Shown in pieces: positions 21,713-32,144 of a stretch of 64,000 nucleotides of DNA. This DNA is from Aurelia coerulea. Its lineage: Eukaryota; Cnidaria; Scyphozoa; Semaeostomeae; Ulmaridae. The stretch is from positions 8,984,743 to 9,048,742 of the forward strand of contig CM076962.1 in the NCBI GenBank assembly GCA_039566865.1. The letters run 5' to 3'. The notes beneath the pieces are model-generated. The model was not told the DNA's origin. It did no database searches and saw only the letters and a list, made by a program, of their open reading frames with translations. Within the stretch, counting starts at the first letter, position 1. Each line of letters begins with the position of its first letter. The position numbers were made by a program, and so were the translations under genes.

Positions 21713-22262
21713 GTTGCCCAAAGACAGCGTTAGGCAATGAGAAGACGATGTAACAACAACGATAATATGACAATACGATGTTTACATCGAATGTCAACGA
21801 TGAGGAGAACGTTACTTCAAAGATACTGAGTTCATACGTGTTCGTTCATAAGTGATACGTCAATGTCAATGAGAGTGATGCCGAGGTGGCAGTTCCTAAG
21901 GTCGCCCCTTCATGCCCCCCCCCCCTTTCCTGACTACAGGCAGGTGACTGGCATGGCTGTAGTCATTCATTGGTTTAATGGTAGTATTGACCACGCAAGA
22001 CAGGAGACAGTACTCTACTTGGTCGGGCCGTTCTCGTACTCCGGCGTAATACAACATTTTCAGTCTGCATCTCTGGAACTGGTGGTGGTAGCTCAGGTGG
22101 TTGAGGGGTTGGGGGTTGTTGGTGCGGTGATGGTGTTGATGGTGGGGAGGTTGGCTGCAATGGTGGCTTTTGCAGTGGCAGAGGGGCTTGGGTGGCTGGT
22201 TCGGATGTCTGATTGTTTGCTGGTCCGGCCTGGGGCATGGGTGTTGAAAGTGGGAACTGCAA

Positions 22263-22470
22263 TCTTGGCCAAAAGAAGCTGGGACTGAGGCAAATTTCAG
22301 TGTGTTCATGATGTTTCCTAAAATATCGAGGAGAAAACATACGTTTAGAGTCTCCTAATCCCCCTTCCCCCTACTTCAATGTTGAGAAGGTCGAAAGGTG
22401 TTTGATTCAAGCAACTTTGAAACGGGGGGAGCGGGGGGCACGTAATCAAAGACCGAAGTAGTGCAATTTT
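22263..22470. repeat. Direct repeat, copy 1 (about 208 bases)
   Basis: It is near-identical to 23303-23513, running from CAATCTTGGCCAAAAGAAGC to GTAGTGCAATTTTAT with a handful of differences. The two copies enclose about 830 bases that the Gypsy frame does not explain. This could be a short LTR-flanked (TRIM-like) element or a local duplication. No clear target duplication was seen. Confidence 0.6.
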
Positions 22471-23302
22471 ATTACAACTGATGTACAACTCTGGAAACAA
22501 GTGCGATATACTTGTTGCATAGCAGCAAGGTGGATTTGCACGGTCAGAAACACTAAGAAAGGGATCAAATTTGTCAACGCTTTTTCCTACTTTAAACATT
22601 AATAACGTCGGCAACGTTTACCCTATTCTAAAAAATTTTGTCTCATTCTAATGAGAAAAATTAGCTTTATTAGCCTATAGTCAGTATTTGCATCAACATT
22701 TTCGTGAAATATGATTTCTGCCGGTTCTCCAAAGAGTTTAAAAGAAATTTATCCGGAACTGTTTATTTTCAGTTCTTTAATTTTGGAGCGCCGTGAGATT
22801 TCCACCTCCCAGACATTATTTGCTTGGTTTTTTTGCATGAATAAGATGACTTTGATGTTCAAATGTGGAATCAAACGAATTTACCAAAAAAGCGTGATTT
22901 ATCCCAAAATTATTGGGCATTTTCAATGGAGCGCCGTTGGGAGAACCGAAGAATTCACAAGAAACCGGACCTCAAACAATGACCCCAAAAGCTTTCTTGC
23001 AATGATAAGTCATTTTCAAAGATCAGCGGAGTACACAATCATAGGATAGTGGAAGAACGCTCAGAATCCTAATGTATGTCACTTTTTATAAGGGAATCTT
23101 AATGTGAGTGAAAATTGCAGCAATTTTGCCACGCCCATTTTTAAGAAGGTGCTCAGCGAATTTAACGAACAACGCCTATTTCGGCATAGATAGCTGAGAA
23201 CTCACTTCTTGTGTTGGGGATGACGGTCTTAAAATTTCACACAGAAATCTCTATGGGTTCTCAAGCTATGAGTTATTATTTGTTAACAATCATTTTCAGA
23301 CA

Positions 23303-23513
23303 ATCTTGGCCAAAAGAAGCTGGGACAGAGGCAAATTTCAGTGTGTTCATGATGTTTCCTAAAATATCGAGGAGAAAACATACGTTTAGAGTCTCCTAAT
23401 CCCCCTTCCCCCCTACTTCAATGTTGAGAAGGTCGAAAGGCGTTTGATTCAAACAACTTTGAAACGGGGGGAGCGGGGGGCACGTAATCAAAGAACGAAG
23501 TAGTGCAATTTTA
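23303..23513. repeat. Direct repeat, copy 2 (about 210 bases)
   Basis: Partner of 22263-22470, same orientation, with a few substitutions and one extra C in the C-run. It abuts Gypsy-like coding sequence on its right. Confidence 0.6.
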
Positions 23514-24971
23514 TGATTTGCCCCAAGTATTTTGGCCAAGATTGTGGGTGTGTCGGTGTGCATCCAATTGTGGTGCAACATTGTCTGCGGCTGCTGCCTG
23601 TCCTTTGCTCGGTGTTTTACAGGCCGAAGGCTCACCGACTCTTCCGGTGGAAAGCGTTTCGGCATGGACTGGTACATCTGAGTGGGTATAATCGTAAATA
23701 GGTGGTGGTACTTCAGCTAGGCGTGGGCGTTGGAGAATTGATGGGAGTGAGTTGGCAACTGGCATGATTTACCGAATTAAACGGCGATTACGCAGAGTGA
23801 TCCTGTTACTCCCATCACTTTAATCCTATACTACCTGTTGTGGAGTGCTTCCACCACACAACCGGTTTTCTCCCAGCGTTTTGGATGGTTGCCCACTTGG
23901 TTTTTGGATCAAAACCGAATCACCAACCAGGAGTGGTTGCAATAGGCGTGTGTGTGCATTCTAGTGCTCTGCATTGCGCACATGGCGTTTGGCCATGGCC
24001 TTTTCTCTGAGCTCTCTTACGTCCTTCCATTGTGAACGCACAGATAGTTGGTCACAAAGGGTAGGGAGGTGGTCTTTGATGGGCCTTCCGAACAACATCA
24101 TTGCCGGCGATATGTTGACACCTTGAACTGGCGTGTTGCGGTGTATCATGAATGCCCTTGCCGTACGATCATGATTGAGGCGTCCAGCAGAGTCAGTGTT
24201 GTTTAATAGAATGCGTTTTGCGGTCTTGACTGCTAGCTCTGTACGCCCATTACTCTGAGCATAATACGCAGATGAGAGGCGTTGCCGGATTCCCCAGTGG
24301 TTAAGGAATTGCTGATATTCATGGCTTTGGAAGGGCCATCCTCCATCAGATGCCTGCTCTTCAGGTGCTCCATAGGTGCAGTACTATTCTCTCATGTGGT
24401 CACAGACTCTTTTTGCTATCGGATTCTTCATAAGTGCCGCTTCCACCAAACCAGTGTACCGATCTGCAAAAATGAGATATTTGTTGCCACTGATTTCACA
24501 GAAATCAACTACGGTGTACTGAAAGGGGAATTGTGGTGTGTGTGGCTCTGCCATTGGCTCTTTTGGTTGTGAGGGGGTTATTTCATTACATACGCGACAC
24601 TGAGCACGGGTTTGTCGCAGGTTGGCCTCTAGCCCGTGCCAGAATAGTCTTTGTCGAGCATTGGCTAGCATTCCATTTACTCCTTAGTGTGCTGCATGCA
24701 GGCATTCTAGTACCTCAGCTCTCAGGGGACGGGGTATGAGGATTCTTTTATCCTTTAAAGGTACTCCATTGATTGTGTACAGATCATCTCGTCCCGGCCA
24801 ATATCGGCGAACTAATTCTCGCAGCTCATCCTTGGAGGGAGGGAATCCATTGGATATTGTCTTGGAAAGGAGTTGGCACTCTTCATCTTATGCTGCTGCT
24901 GCCACGACTCGGTCCCAAGTAACGGCCTGGAGATGCCTATCAGTATCATAGCAGGCTGCTAGAGAAGGTTT

Positions 24972-25731
24972 GATGCCTTCCTAAATCTCTGAGCTGTTTG
25001 TTGCATGGAATGGAGGTCTCAAACTAGACATGGATGGCTCAGAAATTAAGCATGTTAAGGAGACAATATCGCTAGGTATCATTGTTGCAAGGGGATTAAA
25101 TTGGAACGAACAATTCAAAAAAGTTAATGGGAAAGTCTCCGGTGGAGTATGGTCTCTGAAAAAGCTAATGAAAATCGTTCCGCAATCCCAGCTGGTTAAC
25201 ATTTACCATGCGCTTGTGGAGAGTCATTTACGATATGCAAACGTCATTTGGGGGTCTCTCTTCAACGCAAAAAGTAGAAGCCCTTCAACATCTTCAAAAC
25301 AGAGCACATTCTATTATAGAAAGGGCAAAAATCAAAGATCAGTGGTCTAGTGACTGGTTGACGGTAGAACAACTAATAAAATTTGACCGATCGGTGATGA
25401 CCTATAAGATGATGAATAAGATTTGCCCTGAAAGCCTTTGGGATAGATATCAAACAAGAAACACGCACTAAAATTATAAAACAAGAAACTGCACGGATAT
25501 TCAAATTCCAAGATATAATCTTGAGTATTCAAAGAAAAGCTTCATTATTCGGGTCTGAAAACTTGGAACGAGATCCCTACTACCATCAGGGAGCTCTCTA
25601 CTTTGCAACAATTTAAAAAACACCTCAAAATACATTTGAGGAGCTGAATTCAACTCAAACACGACTCCCTGGAATATCAGCCCACCCTAGAACAATGAAA
25701 TTCATTTTTTATATATATTTATTTTTTTTAG
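24972..25731 (+). mobile_element. CR1-like LINE fragment inserted in Gypsy
   Basis: 5'-truncated LINE. It starts with thumb-region residues DGSEIKHVKETISLGIIV near 25030, then ESHLRYANVIWGSL after a frame change and WLTVEQLIKFDRSVMTYKMM, ending about 25645. An AT-rich 3' end (ATATATATTTATTTTTTTTA) follows. GGTTT is duplicated on both sides (24967-24971 and 25732-25736). Removing it joins the Gypsy-like frame as NIHNYKP-SLAACYDTD. The RT is not functional. Confidence 0.85.
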
Positions 25732-26407
25732 GGTTTGTAGTTATGTATATTAAGTTTTGCTGAAGGGGTTTTATCGTGTATAAATAATGTATATAATAAC
25801 ATGGTGGCTAATGTACGTGCAGTTGGGTATCGTGATGTCGCATCTGGGCCAACATGTCGTTTTCCAGGAGTGTGTTTGATCTTGAACCGATACATCATTG
25901 ATCGTTCCTTGAAATTGAGTAGCCTGGGGTTAGAGATCTTTTCTAGTGCTCGGTCTGCAAAGGTGGCTGTCAGTGGTTTGTGGTCGACTGATATAATCAA
26001 ATTGGGACAACCAAGGACAAACATGCGGCAAGACTCAAGTGCATATATTAGAGCCAATGCTTCACCTTCGACTGGAGCGTAACGCGACTCCGCATCTGAT
26101 GTAAAGCGTGACCCAGCAAATATCAATTTCCAGTGGCCATTGCCGCATTCTGGGCGCTCCTGGGTTGGGCAGGCACAGTGTTGTTGACGGAGAAAGAATC
26201 CGATCCCTGTCCTGCTCCAATCGCTTGAAATGCATGTGGGACGGTTGATTTCGAAGCTTCTTACGCCCGCAGTTATCATGTCAATGATTTTATGTTTTGA
26301 ATCTTGGAAAAGTTTCTCGAGCGTTGTATCCCAGTAGAATTTCTTGTTCTTGGTACAGAACAGCTCTCGGAAGGGTGCCATGATATCGGCTTGGGCAAAA
26401 GCGTATG
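25732..26407 (-). pseudogene. Gypsy-like RT C-terminus and RNase H
   Basis: The minus-strand frame reads AQADIMAPFRELFCTKNKKF (the end of a Gypsy-type RT), then CISSDWSRTGIGFFLRQQH (RNase H start), APVEGEALALIYALE (acidic catalytic residue), ISVDHKPLTATF and HTPGKRHVGPDATSRYP. These are standard Ty3/Gypsy RNase H landmarks. The upstream part is cut off abruptly at 26408, where a CR1-like copy begins. Most likely this is a recombination or deletion junction. Confidence 0.85.
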
Positions 26408-28195
26408 CTATTATGAGACCAATTGTCTTTTAGTCTGGCCTTATCAATAATCGAACGGGCTCTGTCCTGCAGACGTTGGAGGGTATTCAGTTTTGATTTA
26501 GGAAGACTCCCCCAAATAACATTGGCGTATCGCAGATGGCTTTCGACAAGTGCACGGTCCAGCTGGGATTGGGAAATAAGATTTTTCAATTTTTTTAGTG
26601 ACTTAAGACCGCCACTAATCTTCCCTTTCACTTTGTTGAATTTTTCATCCCAGTTTAGTCCTTCATCCACAATAACCCCCAGTGATTTGGTCTTCACCAT
26701 ACGCTTAATTTCTGAATTGTTAAGATTCAGTGGTTCTGAAATTTCAACCTTATTTGTGCTCCGTGGATGGCCAATGATCATGTATTCAATTTTTTTCGGG
26801 TTTACACTTAACTTGTTTATCCGCATCCATTCCGAGATGTTTCTTAATTCTTTGTGAGCATTTGTAATTAGATCATCAACGTTACTAGATGTTAATGTAA
26901 CATGTGTGTCATCTGCATACATACTAGCCCTAGAGAATTTTAAGCATTTTTCAAAGTCATTTAGGTAGATTATAAATAGGAGTGGTCCCAAGCAGGATCC
27001 TCGAGGTACACCACATGTTACCAATCTAGCCCCCGACTGTTGTCCATTAACTGAACAGAATTGTTTTCTACCACTTAAGAAAGATGTGAACCATTCTCCT
27101 GAACTTCCCCTGATACCGAGTGCACCTAACTTTTTTATCAGTATTGTATGATCTACGGTATCAAACGCCTTTTTTAAATCAAGAAATATGGCCAAGTTGA
27201 GCTTTTTTTTATCCATATTATCATACCAACAATCAGTACCGTTTATCAGGGATGTTACAGTGGAATACAGTTTTCAAAAAGCAGATTGATTTGGTGTCAA
27301 TACTGTGTTAGTTATGAGATAATCAATGAGCTTATCGTGAACTATTTTTTCCAACATCTTAGAAAAAACTGAGATGACCGAGATTGGCCTATAATTGTTT
27401 CCATCCCTTTTTGAACCTGCTTTAAAAATTGGTGTGACTCTTGCTAATTTCCAGATATCTGGGAAGACACTATACTTCAATGACGAGTTGAAAACCATGG
27501 TTAGAAGCTTCCAAATGAAGTCTGCTGCATCTTTAATTAGCATAGTGGAGATCTTGTCTGGGCCTGGTTCTTTGCCATTTTTCAGTTGCTTTATGGCGTT
27601 CAGCACATATGTTTCATCAATGGGTACAAATGTCATTTTGTTCTGTTGAACGTTGATATGCTTGATAGAATCATCATCAGGCCTAGACTCTAACTTGCTA
27701 GCAAGTTTCGGTCCTATGGTGGTAAAGTGATGATTAAGTGCTCCTGCTATATCCTTTTCTTTAGTAATTGTTTTCCCATCAAAATCTAAGCTGGCAATTT
27801 CTGTTGAAGGAGCTGCTTTGTCTAGTACCTTATTAATAACCTGCCACATTCTTTTTGGATCTCCCTTGTTTTCTTCAATTAACCCAAGATAATGCGATTG
27901 TACTGCATCTCGAATTTTTTGTGTTACTTTGTTACGGAGATGCTTATATGTGTTCCACTTTTCACGAGATGTTTTCGTCGCTTTCTTAGCTGCATCCCTC
28001 TCTTTCATTAGTTTCCTAATGTCTGGGGTTATCCAAGGAGTAGAAGTGTTACCTACTCTCCTCTTTTTCAGGAGTACATGGATATTTAAATCCGACTCAA
28101 AGATCTCCTGAAAAGTGGTAGCCATATTATCCGGATTATCAGCATAAGAGCTTAGGATGGTTTCCTTAGGATAAAAAAAAGCGGACCCAGAACAT
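26408..28195 (-). pseudogene. CR1-like LINE linker and RT with one premature stop
   Basis: From about 28190 down the minus frame reads ETILSSYADNPDNMATTFQE, WITPDIRKLMKERD, LKNGKEPGPDKIS, YRPISVISVFSKMLEK and LTPNQSAF, then an in-frame TGA at about 27275. The same frame continues KLYSTVTSLINGTD, IFLDLKKAFDTVDH, CGVPRGSCLGPLLF, SMYADDTHVTLT and ESHLRYANVIWGSLP. Both catalytic Asp boxes are intact and VPRG replaces VPQG. The TGA sits where Arg is expected, consistent with C-to-T decay of CGA. It is 5'-truncated (no endonuclease) and loses its 3' part at 26408. It is the best-preserved copy of this family here. Confidence 0.85.
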
Positions 28196-28234
28196 TGAGA
28201 CAAGATAAAGGAATAACTATTTGAGAGGAACAGT

Positions 28235-28737
28235 TTTTTCATAAATAGGGTAGGAGATTTAAAAACTTGGCTTTTAGCAAGAGGTTACAGTGGAAACGAG
28301 GTTGACAGTCAAATTGACAGGGTGCGGGATAAAAATCGGGCTACTTTATTAGATACCAGACCTAAGGAAAAGGATGATACGAAAATACCCTCAGCACAAA
28401 GTATATGACATCCTTCGCAAAAACCAGAACTTATTGCTGGTAGACAGGGAGCACGAGGCAGCTGTTAAAGACAACATATTTGTAACGTTTTGAAGGGCAA
28501 AAAATTTGAAAGATAAACTTATTAGGGCTAAGCTACCAAGTATCGATGAAGAGTTGATGGAAAAGGATACTTTCAGATGCAATGGCAGAAGGAGTTGCCA
28601 GATTTGCCCTTTGATGAGGGAGGGGGTTACTTTCCATAATTTTGACACAACAACGTCTTTCAAAAATTTCTCGGGGCGATACAATTGTAACTCTGATGAT
28701 GTTTTTTATTTGTTGCAGTGTGAATCATGCAACAAGA
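28235..28737 (+). pseudogene. Penelope-like linker with Cys motifs (piece 3)
   Basis: It takes up the element after the RICSE block with NRVGDLKTWLLARGYSGNEV and DRVRDKNRATLL. After frame changes it reads LKDKLIRAKLPS, TFRCNGRRSCQICPLM, FSGRYNCNSDDVFYLLQCES and CNK. The Cys pairs (C-x5-C-x2-C and C-x2-C) are the known Cys-rich linker between RT and GIY-YIG in Penelope-like elements. The frame is cut in the codon after CNK by the Mutator-like element X. GCAACAAGA is duplicated across X, and the protein resumes as IYVGST at 37096. Confidence 0.85.
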
Positions 28738-28984
28738 AGCATACGAGTCAAATATTTCAATAGGGCACAGGGAAACCCGCAAATCTTCCAATTTCACGCT
28801 TATATGCCAATGCTTTCGCCGTATTCCGATCACATTGTCCAAAATGCAGGAGGACAGTTATAATGATGGGAAGATTCAAGCAGCTCCAAGGGCACTGCAG
28901 CTAAGGAAACATGTGAAGTTTATGCAAAGAACGATTGATGTTCTGCCTTCTGCTTATGGCTTTTTGACAGTTCAAGGATGACTG

Positions 28985-29270
28985 TTTTATTCCCTTGTGA
29001 TAGAGAAACACGCCCCTCTTCGTCAAATTGGAGTATCAGAAAAGTATTGTCCGTGGATGAATGCTGATCTAAAGAGACTGATCAGGACCAGAGATCGACT
29101 AAAAAGATCTGCAGTGAAACACAAATCAAAGGCTTTGATGAGTTGTTATAGGCAATGTAGAAATCAGGTAAATACCCTGAATGTTGCCCTGAAAAGGCAA
29201 TATTTCTCTCATAAAATCTTACAGCAGAAGGGTAATATGAAGGAATCATGGCAGACTATCAATCAGCTAC
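28985..29270 (+). pseudogene. LINE B linker between endonuclease and RT
   Basis: The frame VIEKHAPLRQIGVSEKYCPW, then MNADLKRLIRTRDRLKR and QQKGNMKESWQTINQLL, is the typical region between endonuclease and RT of CR1/L2-like LINEs. The endonuclease itself is absent. The frame stops at the LINE C insertion and continues at 30322. Confidence 0.8.
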
Positions 29271-30321
29271 TCTCAGCTACTCTCAGCTACTATCAATCAG
29301 CTATCAATTAGTGGGTCTCGAAAATGTAATCTCCAGGTTAGAAAATGACTCTAAAATTATAATCGAATGGTTCGCAAACAATTACATGAAACTTAACGAA
29401 GGTAAATGCCACTTTATGATTTTTGGTGAAAAAACAGATCAAGATGTCGGCATAAATATTGGCAACTGTACTGTCAATAATTCACAAGAGGAGAAACTTT
29501 TAGGGGTTTTGATTGATGCAAATCTCAGTTTTGAAAAGCATGTAAACAATATTTGTAAAAAGGCTGGTAACAAACTATTTGCTTTGTCACGCATGTCCGC
29601 ATATCTAGGAACTGACAAATTAAAACTTTTGATGAGAGCATTTGTAACTAGCCAGTTCCAATACTGTCCTTTGGTATGGATGTTCCATAGCAGAAAGATG
29701 AATAACAAAATCAATAGGCTGCACGAGAGAGCCTTACGAATTGCGTATAAAGACTATACTTCCAGCTTTGAAACCTTATTAGAAAAAGATAGATCTGTAA
29801 CAATACATCAGAAAAATGTACAATTGCTAATGACTGAAATGTTCAAAACTACTAATAATTTAAACCCCAGTTTTATGGACGAAATTTTCCTGCAAAGAAG
29901 TCTCACATATAATTTGAGAAATACCAATACATTCTTACTTCCTATGGTACATACAGTTAATCATGGTACTGAAACAATCCGATACAGAGGGCTGCGTATT
30001 TGGCACTCTCTTCCTCAGGAAATTAAGGATTCAAATTCTGTGCATCAATTTAAGAATAAAATCAAACATTGGACCAATGAAGGCTGCGACTGCAGACTTT
30101 GCAGGCAGTACATTCCTCAACTCGGCTTTCTATGATTTTACACCTTTTTTAATATGAACTTTGTAATTTGATTTGAACATTGTAATTTGATTTGAACTTT
30201 GTAATTTTATTGACTAGTTTTACTTGTATACATTATATTTCTGTATTTAATTTGTTGGCTTGAATTAGCTTTGAATTAGTTATGTAAGTTGCCAACGTAA
30301 AACAAATTGAAAATAATAATA
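29271..30321 (+). mobile_element. LINE C 3' fragment inserted in LINE B
   Basis: It holds the RT thumb and C-terminal region of a second LINE family: IIEWFANNYMKLNEGKCHFM, LLGVLIDANLSFEKHVNNIC, SQFQYCPLVWMFHSRKMNN and LHERALRIAYKDY, ending CDCRLCRQYIPQLGFL at 30135. The 3' UTR has short tandem units of the type AATTTGATTTGAACTTTGT. TACTC is duplicated on both sides. At the 5' junction (29262-29310) the words CAGCTACTCT and CAATCAGCTA recur several times as filler. A related minus-strand copy is at 57278-57874. Confidence 0.8.
29333..30135 (+). pseudogene. LINE C RT C-terminal region, open frame
   Basis: This is a long uninterrupted frame of roughly 270 residues beginning with the RT thumb. 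It has no catalytic core because of 5' truncation, so it cannot be active. The tail carries C-x-C-x2-C (CDCRLC). Despite truncation it has no stop, so the insertion is likely recent relative to its surroundings. Confidence 0.75.
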
Positions 30322-30560
30322 CTCAATAAACAGTCAAAGTCAACAAACATTGATAGTTTGAAATATTCTAACCAAACTGTTTTCGATAAACAAAGAATTT
30401 CGGACAATATGAATGATTTCTTTTGTTCTGTTGGGAAGAAATTAGCCGCTGATATTGACGTTACCTCTAATCCGCTTCTGTCGGGAGAATATAACATTAA
30501 TGACTGTGAGAAGACTATTAACATGAGGGCAATTAATGAAGAAGACATCCAAAAAGCAAT
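30322..30560 (+). pseudogene. LINE B segment 2 (start of RT region)
   Basis: The frame reads NKQSKSTNIDSLKYSNQTVF, then DNMNDFFCSVGKKLAADI and NEEDIQKAI. The FFCSVGxKLA block is typical just upstream of the RT of L2-like LINEs. It ends at the target site AAAAAGCAAT of element U1. Confidence 0.8.
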
Positions 30561-31637
30561 AGCCTGCGTGCAGCCTCAACTTCTCCTCAAAGGAAAAGTA
30601 GAGTCTGCGCAACAACGAAGCAAAGCTACTACGCTGACGCTGCAAAACTGGTAGCCTCTGTCTGATATTCTCGACGCGCGGCAAAGCAGATGTTAGCCGC
30701 TTCATAGAGCGTGATACCTATTGAATGCATAAATCTGTGAATAAAACCGCAGGAAATTCCACGAGATCCAAGATTGGTAATTGCTTGAACATAATTTTCC
30801 TGATGAAACTGAAATAAATTTGCTTCGACGCTGTTGCCTGAAGGAAGCCTATTATGATGAAATATAAACTGAATTTATCAAGCATGTGAAAGTAAATGCT
30901 GATGGCATAATTTGGTATTCAAAGTCAGCAGCGATAACATTCCGCCCTTTTCATTGAGAAGGCCAGTACATTAATCCCCATTGAAATGTTCTTGCCGTCC
31001 ATAAACGACATTCACTTTTCTTTTGTAATTTGAATTTACAATAGTTGTTTTTAAGAAACACTGCCCCTACTATTTATGAATTTCTTACATTCAAATATCG
31101 GTTTTGTTGCGTCTCGCCAACAAGGCAAATTTCGAGTTGTTTCACTTCAAGAGACGAAGGCTGTGGCCTTGACACATATAATAAACTGTGATGTGAGTTG
31201 TACGACTCAGCCTGGCTCGTCCGGTCCTGCCTGGCCTTGCAGTGCTGCAGTTTCTTCGTTTACATCGAAGTTTTGGTTGATTGTGACGGCGAGCAAGCTT
31301 GAAGTGCGAAACACAAGTACAAGAAACAGCAATTCAGACAATTTGGCACGAGCAGACTCTTGGCTATTTTAAAGTCTGTGAGGTTTGTTCATTGCTTTTT
31401 TTCGCACCGCGCGATTCAAATTTGTATGCAGAAAGGCAGTGAACAATCAACAATAGAAACTACAATAAAACCAATCTGGCAAAAAGTTGCCAGATGGATT
31501 TGATTGGATCAAACACAATTAATAAACAATCAAAATTAATTACCACCGTGGATCCAAGCGAGGCAGTACGAGCTTTGTTTCGTTGTTGCGCAGACTCTAC
31601 TTTTCCTTTGAGGATGAGTTGAGGCTGCACGCAGGCT
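30561..31637. mobile_element. Mutator-like element U1, 1.08 kb
   Basis: Terminal inverted repeats of about 70 bases begin AGCCTGCGTGCAGCCTCAAC at the left and end with the inverse GTTGAGGCTGCACGCAGGCT at the right. AAAAAGCAAT is duplicated on both sides (30551-30560 and 31638-31647). Ten- or nine-base duplications suggest a Mutator-like class. No transposase is visible. An inverted sister copy, U2, is at 45843-46955. Compared with U2 it lacks about 35 bases near 31310, between short matching words. Confidence 0.85.
31076..31375 (+). other. Frame in U1 shared with U2, coding status doubtful
   Basis: The frame MNFLHSNIGFVASRQQGKFR continues with VVSLQETKAVAL for about 98 codons. The same frame is present in U2 (46439-46038 minus), where it runs to 133 codons because of the 35-base length difference. 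It resembles no family I know. Conservation could simply reflect the close relation of the two copies. Confidence 0.25.
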
Positions 31638-31647
31638 AAAAAGCAAT

Positions 31648-31885
31648 GGCTAAGATCAAACTAAAGAAAAGCTTTGGCAATGACAACGTCTCTGGATGCT
31701 TTCTAGAGATTGCATTTCCAGTAATTTCTAGTAGTTTAGTGCAAATATTTAACGTTTCTATTGAAACCAGCACCTTTCCCGATGCTTGGAAAATTGCTAG
31801 AGTTACTCCGATTTACAAAGAAGGGGAAAAGTCAGAAAAATCGAACTATAGACCAATTTATGTATTGCCTGTCATATCTAAGCTA
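31648..31885 (+). pseudogene. LINE B segment 3 (RT fingers)
   Basis: The frame reads KIKLKKSFGNDNVSGCFLEI, then FPDAWKIARVTPIYKEGEKS and NYRPIYVLPVISKL. WKxARVTPIYKxG and NYRPISVLP are classic LINE RT fingers motifs. It ends at the TA target of element S; the next residues FEKLIFDQLY resume at 34030. Confidence 0.85.
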
Positions 31886-32144
31886 CAGTAAGAACCCGCA
31901 ACATGTAAACCAGTTTTTTCAAAACAGCCTGTTTAGTTTCTTATTAAAATGTCATTAACCTTGAAACAGGCTGAACGGTTTCTTATCACATGGCTAAGAA
32001 ACCTGCACTGATTTCAGTTTAGTCTTTCATGAAAACCTAGAGCAAACATTAGCGGACAGTGCAGTATGTTCTCGTTACCTAGCATTTTCTCTAAATTTAC
32101 TCAACGATAGCATACATGCCAAATTTATCATTATAGATAGAGAT

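Larger units (their letters stand above)
21975..24971 (-). pseudogene. Gypsy-like integrase and C-terminal domain
   Basis: Read from 24971 down. SLAACYDTDRHLQAVTWDRV leads into VPLKDKRILIPRPLR, then LANARQRLFWHGLEANLRQT and RAQCRVCNE (the zinc-binding region of a retroelement integrase), then FQYTVVDFCEISGNKYLIFA with the first catalytic Asp. Later come INISPAMMLFGRP-type sequence (near 24080) and a Pro-rich tail ending VLRRSTRTARPSR near 22010. The chain is broken by stops and by an extra block between 22263 and 23513. It would insert element DNA into the host genome. It joins the RT/RNase H piece at 25732 once the CR1-like insertion is removed. Confidence 0.75.
21713..28230. mobile_element. 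Compound insertion: Gypsy plus CR1-like fragments
   Basis: This block separates the RICSE and NRVGDLKTW blocks of the Penelope-like element. It contains a minus-strand Gypsy-like pol from about 26407 to 21975, a + strand CR1-like fragment inside it, and a minus-strand CR1-like copy at its right end. Clear Gypsy LTRs were not identified. The left edge starts TGTATAAG after AGT, which would suit an LTR, but no matching copy is seen on the right. The Gypsy upstream half (gag, protease, most RT) is missing at the 26407/26408 junction. Confidence 0.6.

Noticed and set aside
21713..21860. Left Gypsy LTR beginning TGTATAAG
   Set aside because: No second copy at the other end, so an LTR cannot be shown.
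21863..22309. Long open frames on both strands over the Gypsy tail
   Set aside because: Only the frame ending VLRRSTRTARPSR (minus, 22340-21975) fits a retroelement; the Pro/His-rich and Val-rich frames are shadows of it.
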